From positions 1 through 26,047 of the IMG/VR virus record IMGVR_UViG_3300035183_000214: DNA of 26,047 bases; one strand, 5' to 3'. The DNA comes from a virus. Position numbers and translations under genes: made by a program. Under the pieces are notes generated by a model. That model saw only the letters and a list, made by a program, of their open reading frames with translations. It did not search any database and was not told the DNA's origin. Shown here in pieces: positions 19,947 through 26,047 of this stretch (positions are counted from its first letter, which is position 1; each line of letters begins with the position of its first letter).

Positions 19947-21917
19947 TTAATTCCAACTTGATGGTATTCTTGAACTTGTAACATAACCGAACGCTTGAAT
20001 ACCCAAAAGCGTCCAATCAGCGTTAGCCATATTCGATGACACTCTAAATTGAATATGAGATAACTTTTTCCTAATCTTTAACCTCTTTTTAACCGTTGCC
20101 TGTGAAAATGTCGTCGGCACATCGTCATCGTCTGACCAAGCGAATTCTCCCCATAAAGCATTAGCAAAATCAATGGTTGAAACTGTATCTGTAATTGATT
20201 TTGTTCCGACAGATGAAAACCCCCTCTTCTCCTCAATCCCCAACGCCTCAACGGTAATACTCCCTACTGGTCTTCCGACCTCAAAAATAACATCATTTAT
20301 TCTTACAAACTGCCTTTTATCAGACGAGAGTGGTATAAGAGGAGAATAATAAGATGTATAAATAGAGCTTCCTTCGTCGCTTGCATAGTTTTTTGACAAT
20401 TCCACTAAATAGTTTTTATTTGGTGCAACAAAAAGAAGATGGGAATTGTTAGATGTGTCTGTATATTCCAAAAATGTTTTAACCCCCAAATCCCAGTAAT
20501 AAATCCAAGCGTTGCGTTCCGTGTCATAAATTATAAGGGTATCGTTATCACTTGAACGGCTAACTGAAAAGAACACTTTACCTTCATAATAATAAGCAAA
20601 AATTTTATCATAACTTTTAAGACTTCTATATGATGGCCTTATTGGCACTGAAAACTCTGAAGTTGAAAGAATATTAAATAATTGAGGTTTTGAACCAAGA
20701 ATAAATACGCCCTTTTGGTTGGCAAAGTAAATGTTGTCTTGTGCATATACCGCCCCAGTTGGTGATGATATACCAATTCCAGATAAAATCTTTAAAGCAG
20801 ATGGGACGACAAAAGAAGTAGAGCCAACTGTAACACTATCCAATCCTATATGCCAAATAGAACCCGTCCCTTCGGGGTTTGAACAAAAAACAGTCAAGGC
20901 ACTATCTCCCTTACCAGTCCTAAAGTGTTTGACGGCGATGGGTTTATCCTTACCACCCTTTTCTAAATCTACCCATCCGCCCCCAAAGAATGCAGAGAAG
21001 AAAGATAGATATTTGCCGGAACCTGAAAAATACACTCGGTAAGGATTGTTGGGGTCTTTTGTTGCCCAAGTTCTATTTCCCGATAACTCCATATGAGAAA
21101 ATTTAGGTGCGGTTGTGGTATTATCAAGCGGAACAAAAACATAAGGATTGGGGGTTGCACTTCCATCGTCCTTATATGAGGTATTAGGTGTTGAGTCAAG
21201 CAAATTCTCGTACCCCGAAGCATCGGAAAAGTAAATTTGATAACGAACAGCACCCGTTACTGCGGACCAAGATATATCTATATACTCATTTGAGGTTGCG
21301 ACCCAAGTATCTCTATCTTTATTAACTGTAATTGATGTTTCTGCCGAACCAACTGTTTCCCCAATTTCATTTAAGGCAGTAATCTGATAATAATAGGTAT
21401 AACTCCCAGCGGTTAGTCCCGCTCCGCGAGTAAGGGTTACACCTGTGGGCGCTGATAACTGAGAATAGGTGAGAAGTGTCGCACCGTCATATCTTAAAAG
21501 ATTATCCACACCATTTGTAATGTAAAGATTATCGGCGATCTGTAAAAAGTAAGGGGTAGCTGTTGTTGATAGAGTAGTTGTCCCAACCTGTGCCCAAGTA
21601 TTGCCATTATCCGTTGATTTGAAAATTTTGCCTGTTGTTCCTCCAACGGTAATTAACTCACTTGTCCCATCGCTTTTAACAAAAGATGTGGCATTAAGAA
21701 TTGAAGACTCACCCGATATAGCGTTTCCGTATTTTGCCGTTCCCCAGCGCGGTTTCCAAAGTCCGTCTTGTTCCAAGATAAGATTAATAGACTCCTTACT
21801 CATTTCAGGAGCAAGCCTTGTATCATCCAAAAGAGTGTTTGTCCCTTTCTTAAATGAAGTAAGGGCAATGTTCAATTCTTTAACACTCGTATTGGGTCTA
21901 AAATTTACGTTAAGCAT
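19947..21917 (-). CDS. Tail nozzle / stabilisation protein (T7 gp12 / P22 gp10-like)
   Basis: A 656-residue protein with the domain layout of podovirus nozzle proteins, which extend the tail tube and close the DNA channel. The first ~150 residues have a beta-propeller-like run (DGLWKPRWGTAKYG, GKIFKSTDNGNTWAQVG), residues ~155-270 form a fibronectin type III-like module (SAPTGVTLTRG ... WSAVTGAVRYQIYFSD), and the remainder repeats propeller strands (NAWIYYWDLGVKTFLEYTD) and ends with HIQFRVSSNMANADWTLLG. The GGAG ribosome site is in the last codons of the adaptor gene. FnIII modules may help bind the cell surface. Confidence 0.7.
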   Translation of the reverse strand: MLNVNFRPNTSVKELNIALTSFKKGTNTLLDDTRLAPEMSKESINLILEQDGLWKPRWGTAKYGNAISGESSILNATSFVKSDGTSELITVGGTTGKIFKSTDNGNTWAQVGTTTLSTTATPYFLQIADNLYITNGVDNLLRYDGATLLTYSQLSAPTGVTLTRGAGLTAGSYTYYYQITALNEIGETVGSAETSITVNKDRDTWVATSNEYIDISWSAVTGAVRYQIYFSDASGYENLLDSTPNTSYKDDGSATPNPYVFVPLDNTTTAPKFSHMELSGNRTWATKDPNNPYRVYFSGSGKYLSFFSAFFGGGWVDLEKGGKDKPIAVKHFRTGKGDSALTVFCSNPEGTGSIWHIGLDSVTVGSTSFVVPSALKILSGIGISSPTGAVYAQDNIYFANQKGVFILGSKPQLFNILSTSEFSVPIRPSYRSLKSYDKIFAYYYEGKVFFSVSRSSDNDTLIIYDTERNAWIYYWDLGVKTFLEYTDTSNNSHLLFVAPNKNYLVELSKNYASDEGSSIYTSYYSPLIPLSSDKRQFVRINDVIFEVGRPVGSITVEALGIEEKRGFSSVGTKSITDTVSTIDFANALWGEFAWSDDDDVPTTFSQATVKKRLKIRKKLSHIQFRVSSNMANADWTLLGIQAFGYVTSSRIPSSWN

Positions 21918-21920
21918 AAG

Positions 21921-22601
21921 CTATACTCCAAAACCATAATCTAAAAAATTAATTGTTCCTGCTGGTTGGAAAAATCCTGGTGTCTCTTCTGCCACTCTCA
22001 TTGCCGCAAGCCTGTTATTAGCCAACTGGAAATAAAGCGATGACTTATCCGCTGATATCGGCCCGTCATTCGAGAACATCTTAAAAACTATCCAGTCCAC
22101 AATATAGTAAGGATCTGACATCTCGGGTGGGGTTGTCTCCTGTCCCGTCGAATAAGTTGTTGCTTTTTTGTAATAATCAAGCTCAAAAGTCTTGTTTGCT
22201 GTTCCTTGTGCAGTAGTTGGTGTAGGATAAATATTTATCTTATTTGTAATCCAAAAAACTTTATTATTGTTTCCTGACGCTTGAATTGTTTTTCCCTCTT
22301 CAGGCTTAACTTGCTGATAAGGTGTTGGTTTGACATCTGTTCCATTAACATAAAGCTTCAAATAACCATCAGACTGCTTAAAGTCAGAAGGCAAATCATA
22401 TTGGCTTACTCCATCTGAAGTTGTTGTTTGATAGGTAGTAAATAATTCCTTCCAAAAGATATTATTTTCCCTCTCCCAGTTTGAGACAGCCTCGTTGGCA
22501 GCGGCTACCATAAAAACCCAATCATCAGAGGAAGTATCAGGATAACTTGTATCCCCTGCATATAATTTATGTGCTTCTTTAATAATTTCTTCTATAGTCA
22601 T
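21921..22601 (-). CDS. Head-tail adaptor / connector protein
   Basis: A 226-residue protein of the gp11/gp4-type adaptor class that links portal and nozzle. Seen: an N-terminal helix (MTIEEIIKEAHKLYAG), a 'AANEAVSNWERENNIFWKEL' helix (split), beta-strand middle with DLPSDFKQSDGYLKLYVNG, and a terminal DPYYIVDWIVFKMFSND then SLYFQLANNRLAAMRVAEE, the pattern of phage adaptors. The longer frame opens at a TTG inside the hairpin; ATG 22601 is used because the promoter and U8 tract end there. It is encoded right before the nozzle gene. Confidence 0.7.
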   Translation of the reverse strand: MTIEEIIKEAHKLYAGDTSYPDTSSDDWVFMVAAANEAVSNWERENNIFWKELFTTYQTTTSDGVSQYDLPSDFKQSDGYLKLYVNGTDVKPTPYQQVKPEEGKTIQASGNNNKVFWITNKINIYPTPTTAQGTANKTFELDYYKKATTYSTGQETTPPEMSDPYYIVDWIVFKMFSNDGPISADKSSLYFQLANNRLAAMRVAEETPGFFQPAGTINFLDYGFGV

Positions 22602-22638
22602 AAAAAAAAGAGCGGTCAACCTATTAGGTCTTCCGCTC
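22602..22638 (-). terminator. Terminator-like hairpin whose U8 tract abuts the adaptor AUG
   Basis: On the minus strand: GAGCGG, AAG, ACCT, AAT, AGGT, TGA, CCGCTC, eight T, then ATG. Outer 6-bp and inner 4-bp stems with a 3x3 internal loop. It has the form of a strong intrinsic terminator, but it lies in the leader of a message starting at the promoter 22664-22693. An upstream CTCG/CGAG pair (around 22636-22652) would compete for the 5' arm. Confidence 0.7.
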
Positions 22639-22663
22639 GCTTTAAAATCGAGTAGTTTAGATC

Positions 22664-22693
22664 ATTATAAATTTGCCTTTTCTATCTTGTCAA
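22664..22693 (-). promoter_or_regulatory. Strong sigma70-type promoter for the tail operon
   Basis: Perfect -35 TTGACA (22688-22693) and perfect -10 TATAAT (22664-22669), spacer 18 nt. Predicted start near 22657; the leader is about 56 nt and contains the hairpin 22610-22638. The TGA stop codon of the upstream polyvalent protein is inside the -35. Confidence 0.8.
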
Positions 22694-25600
22694 GCCCTCC
22701 CAAATCTTATGGGAATGGGTTGATAGGCTTGCTTTGGAATTCTAATGCCTACTGTTTGCGCTTTTGGTTTAGCAATTTTCAGAACCACACCCCCTCTTGG
22801 ACGCGCTACTTTTACCCTCAGTGATGTGGTTTTTAATTTTGCGGGTTTTACTTTTTTGATTTTTAAGGTTAGCGATTTAGATGTTTTAATTTTTGGGGGG
22901 GCTTTAAATCCACCATAAGATTTATATTTATCATAGGATGCTTGTAAATCTTCAATAGTTTTTTGTAAAGCAATAATTTTTAATTTATCAGTGATTGGAT
23001 TAAGGATAGACTGATAATCTTTTAGATTTTGTATTTGTTTTTGAGTAGCATCTAACCATCCCTCAATATTTCCCATTCTTTTAAATCGTTCAGCATCAAG
23101 AGCATACTGAGCATTTAACAAGGCCTGTTTATCATTCATTTCTGATTTCTGAATTGTTTTTACTGCGGAAGTTTTGAGGTCTCCAGTATCCGGATCAATA
23201 TAATAAAATTTATTATCTAAAACATATCCGTCTATTGTTCTTCCATCTATAACATAGCTAGCTTTAACAGGATTTTCTTTAGGAGTTGAATTTATACCAA
23301 CTAGACTTTTCAAAGCACTAAATAAATCGTTAGATTGTGCTGGTGTCTTATTTTCTGTTAAATCTTTTTTTAATTGTAATTGAGCTTTAATATTGTCTAA
23401 TTGAGTATTAGCCGCAGTATTGATATCCTGCCCTGATTGTCCATATAACTGCCCCATAGTTTGAATTGCCTTAACTGACTTTTCAGCATTGATTCCCGCC
23501 AATTGAGCTTCCATATCACTTTTACCTTGTCCTATGGCATCATTATAAGCTTGGGTATAAGCATCTCTAGCTGGTCTTTTTGTGCTTATCCGCCCCATTC
23601 CTGTTGCAGCTAAAAGAATTTCTGCTGGTAAAGGAGAAGACCCTTGATTTTTAGCTCCTGTAAATAATTGAAATGGTGAGGATAATGAAAAAGGAATAGG
23701 TAATCCTCCAGCCAAATGTTGTGCAGTAGACAAAGTATTTCCGATAATTCCTTTCCCTGGATTTCTTATCGGATTACCAAAATAATCCTTATTCGTTATC
23801 TCCTGTGCTAATGTATTTATAAAAGGAGCAAGTTTGCCTGCTACAAAATCAATCGGTCCTTTGGTTACTAAATTAACTAAATCTTTCGTGCTTCCTGAAA
23901 AATACAGATTTGCTTTTACTTCTGTTCCGTCTTTTCGATAACCCAAAGTAACATTGAAAGGATCATTACTCATTTTTTTATTCAAAAGCAAATTTGTCAG
24001 TTGCGTCAAAACAATTCCCGTAGCAAAACTCATAGCAACAAATTTAGCACTTTGGCCAACAGGGACTTCTCCTTTTATTGCTTGAGGAATCATAGCCAGG
24101 TTAGAAAATGTCCAATCAGGAGCCAATAATAAACTTCTAAGAAGCGTAAGTGAAGATTTGTTAACACCCATCTTTTCCCAATTCAACCCGCCATAAGCAT
24201 CATTAACATAAGTAGCTATCTTTTCTCCCGCTGCTTTGACTTCTTCTGGTGTTGCGTCAGGATGATCTGCCAACCATGAGGCTTTTTTCATCGAATAATC
24301 CAGCACTTTAAATTTTCTTGCAATGGTGTCAAATGTTATTCCATTTGTTTTTTCTGCAAGAGCATTAAAGGCATCTGTAATGGGATTGGAAACAAGAATA
24401 TTCTTTGACTTATTACTAATATTCCGATAGGCATTATATTCACCGCCTAATATTGGTGATGTTCCGCCATCTTTAATTAAATCTAATTCTGCCTGCTTGA
24501 ATTCAGGAGAATTCATATCGGTTGTTATTGCTTTCGCAATCACCATTGGTTCACTATTAGCCGCCGTAATTGTTAGAGCTTTAGCATGAAAAAATGATAG
24601 AGAAAGATTAATATACTTAGCCCACGATTGTGCCCATCTCCATTTGTCTATCGCACCGACTCTTCTTAACCAATCTGGTTCAATCACGGGTTTCATCGAA
24701 TCAGCAATTTGTTTAGGTACTGCAAAGGTTTGGGTTACTTTAATCGGTTGTCCATCCCTCCCGCTTACTGCAATTGTATGTTCAAAATGTCTTCCATATT
24801 GATCTAATCTCACCCAATCATTCGGAATTTCGTCGGGATGAAACCATCCCCCCAATCCCGCGTCTTTTGCCGCATTAACAAATTTAGTACTGGCATTAGC
24901 AACCGCATCTCTTGACCCATAAATTCTTAAAATGTCTGAAGCATTTAGTGTCGCTGGTTTCTTACCATTTAGAATAGCGTCAATAATTGTGGGATAAGTC
25001 CTACCTTGTCCAAAAGGTGTCCATTGGGTCATTGATGGACGAGGAATATTAACACTTCCCAAAGGTTGAGCATTTTCACCCTGATCAATGATATGAGTAA
25101 TATAATCTTTGATGTCGCCCTTAATATAACCTAACTTCAATCCTTCTGTTTTCCGTTGATTAAAATACTGGCTTAATAAGTCTGACGCCTTAATCATTTC
25201 AGGAGTTGGATTAAGAGCCTTTTGAATAACATCTTCATATGGTTTTAATTGTTCGTTTCCTTTTGCTAATAAATCCTCAACTTGAGCAATTTTATCAGGA
25301 TTATTTCTTAATTCATGGTAAATATATAGGGCTTCTCTATCTTGAGGATTTTTTACCAGAGCATCTATTTGATTTGCCAATTGGTTTGTTTCAGCAATTC
25401 TAGCATTCCGTGTAGCCAAAAAGTCGTTTTTTAAATTTGTTTCTGGTAATTTACCCGATTCAGCTGCACTAATTTGACTGCCTTCTGCCATAGGTTTTGC
25501 CCCTTTAATCTTGATTTTGGCTGTTGCTGGTTTAACTTCTGGTATTCCTGCTCCTGCTTGTGATATGGAAGATTCTGATGATTGGGGTAATAATCCAACT

Positions 25601-26047
25601 TTCGATAAAGCCTGCCTACCGCTAGGAGAATTAGCTGCAAACTCTTCCAAACTAACCTCCGGAACATTAGTTAATTGTTTTGTCGCATTCAAATGCGTTC
25701 TGTCGCCCTCCACAAAAGGAATATTGGAAACTTCATTTTTAAGTAATTCTGCTTGATTTGCCGTCAACGGAGTCTTTATATTCTTATCAGGATTATATAA
25801 GGAAATCTCATAATCTTGGTATTTTCCAACAGGTGGTGTTTGAACAGCAGGAGATACCTCTGCTGATTTTTCTACTGGCTGTAAAATTTGCTTTGTCGCA
25901 TCTTTTTCTTTTATTCCCCCTTCTTTAGGAATTTCTGATTTAACTTCTGGTATTCCTTTAATGACTTGGTTATAAAAGTCAGCAAGTTGGGATTTGGCAA
26001 GCGTTGGACTTATTTTCCCAGTAACTTTTACAAAGTTTCCATTTCCT
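22690..26047 (-). CDS. Large polyvalent / DNA-ejection-type virion protein (partial, N-terminus off the right edge)
   Basis: The frame is open from the right edge to 22690, so at least 1118 residues are encoded; a TTG at 25767 is the first bacterial start-like codon if only in-window starts are considered, but the 93 codons before it read as normal protein (including KVTGKISPTLAKSQLADFYN and ILQPVEKSAEVSP), so the real start is outside. The middle contains KWRWAQSWAKYINLSLSFFH and GVNKSSLTLLRSLLLAPDW, a possible membrane-active helix (SFATGIVLTQLTNLLLN) and many helices, as in phage large polyvalent/LPD-type or internal virion proteins that are injected with DNA. The last ~75 residues are Lys/Arg-rich and repeat short beta-prone units (SLTLKIKKVKP, SLRVKVARP, VVLKIAKP, VGIRIPK), suggesting nucleic acid binding. 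Position before adaptor and nozzle supports a virion role. Confidence 0.7.
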   Translation of the reverse strand, partial: GNGNFVKVTGKISPTLAKSQLADFYNQVIKGIPEVKSEIPKEGGIKEKDATKQILQPVEKSAEVSPAVQTPPVGKYQDYEISLYNPDKNIKTPLTANQAELLKNEVSNIPFVEGDRTHLNATKQLTNVPEVSLEEFAANSPSGRQALSKVGLLPQSSESSISQAGAGIPEVKPATAKIKIKGAKPMAEGSQISAAESGKLPETNLKNDFLATRNARIAETNQLANQIDALVKNPQDREALYIYHELRNNPDKIAQVEDLLAKGNEQLKPYEDVIQKALNPTPEMIKASDLLSQYFNQRKTEGLKLGYIKGDIKDYITHIIDQGENAQPLGSVNIPRPSMTQWTPFGQGRTYPTIIDAILNGKKPATLNASDILRIYGSRDAVANASTKFVNAAKDAGLGGWFHPDEIPNDWVRLDQYGRHFEHTIAVSGRDGQPIKVTQTFAVPKQIADSMKPVIEPDWLRRVGAIDKWRWAQSWAKYINLSLSFFHAKALTITAANSEPMVIAKAITTDMNSPEFKQAELDLIKDGGTSPILGGEYNAYRNISNKSKNILVSNPITDAFNALAEKTNGITFDTIARKFKVLDYSMKKASWLADHPDATPEEVKAAGEKIATYVNDAYGGLNWEKMGVNKSSLTLLRSLLLAPDWTFSNLAMIPQAIKGEVPVGQSAKFVAMSFATGIVLTQLTNLLLNKKMSNDPFNVTLGYRKDGTEVKANLYFSGSTKDLVNLVTKGPIDFVAGKLAPFINTLAQEITNKDYFGNPIRNPGKGIIGNTLSTAQHLAGGLPIPFSLSSPFQLFTGAKNQGSSPLPAEILLAATGMGRISTKRPARDAYTQAYNDAIGQGKSDMEAQLAGINAEKSVKAIQTMGQLYGQSGQDINTAANTQLDNIKAQLQLKKDLTENKTPAQSNDLFSALKSLVGINSTPKENPVKASYVIDGRTIDGYVLDNKFYYIDPDTGDLKTSAVKTIQKSEMNDKQALLNAQYALDAERFKRMGNIEGWLDATQKQIQNLKDYQSILNPITDKLKIIALQKTIEDLQASYDKYKSYGGFKAPPKIKTSKSLTLKIKKVKPAKLKTTSLRVKVARPRGGVVLKIAKPKAQTVGIRIPKQAYQPIPIRFGRA

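Noticed and set aside
20389-20400. Plus-strand TTGACA inside the nozzle gene
   Set aside because: Within coding sequence, no matching -10 and no plus-strand gene; chance occurrence.
25767-25767. TTG at 25767 as the start of the polyvalent protein
   Set aside because: The frame continues upstream without a stop to the edge of the window and reads like normal protein; no ribosome site precedes the TTG.
1-26047. CRISPR array, tRNA genes, integrase, insertion sequence
   Set aside because: No regularly spaced repeats, no cloverleaf candidate, and no integrase or transposase motifs were found on either strand.

Overview
The window is part of a tailed bacteriophage genome, most likely podovirus-like. 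It encodes an N4-gp56-family major capsid protein, a scaffold, a portal, a head-tail adaptor, a nozzle/stabilisation protein of the T7 gp12 / P22 gp10 type and a very large polyvalent (ejection-type) protein, and I see no sheath or tape-measure gene. Every gene I can support is on the minus strand, so transcription runs from the right end of the window to the left, and coding is almost continuous. TGA, TAA and TAG are all used as stops and none is read through, so the standard genetic code applies. The host cannot be named from the sequence. Strong AAAGGAGGTGA-type ribosome sites, an XhlA-like protein, a YopX protein, a phBC6A51-like small terminase and a Pro/Thr-linked lysozyme would fit a Gram-positive-type or Patescibacteria host; this is inference only.

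Layout in transcription order: (1) 26047-19056, virion genes: partial polyvalent protein, adaptor, nozzle and a tail protein. (2) 19052-15166, a glycine-rich adhesin, then an XhlA-like anchor, a C39-like peptidase, a small two-helix membrane protein (possible lysis or wall-entry cassette), an acidic orphan and a metallophosphoesterase. (3) 15114-10421, the replication and recombination block: small helical proteins, a P-loop helicase-like ATPase, three tiny zinc-binding proteins missed by length cut-offs, a KGG-like protein, an OB-fold ssDNA-binding candidate and a Cas4/RecB-like nuclease. (4) 10374-7679, a 56-aa HTH protein, membrane-anchored lysozyme-like protein, PD-(D/E)XK protein, a 51-aa membrane protein, YopX protein and a C5-cytosine methyltransferase. 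(5) 7475-1, packaging and head: TerS, TerL ATPase, a DNA methyltransferase, TerL nuclease, portal, scaffold and capsid.

Four things stand out. The large terminase is split into separate ATPase and nuclease genes with a DNA methyltransferase gene between them. The C5-methyltransferase gene carries a 299-codon open frame in the +1 phase that itself looks like a conserved protein family. Five well-placed sigma70-type promoters sit so close to their genes that the predicted mRNAs have 0-3 nt leaders, and these promoters correct several start codons. Two other promoters (portal and adaptor genes) lead into a 50-60 nt leader that ends in an intrinsic-terminator-like hairpin whose U tract directly touches the AUG. 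Seven short genes below about 60 codons were found by reading the gaps and overlaps, five of them joined to a neighbour by ATGA-type overlaps. No tRNA, CRISPR array, insertion sequence or integrase was seen.
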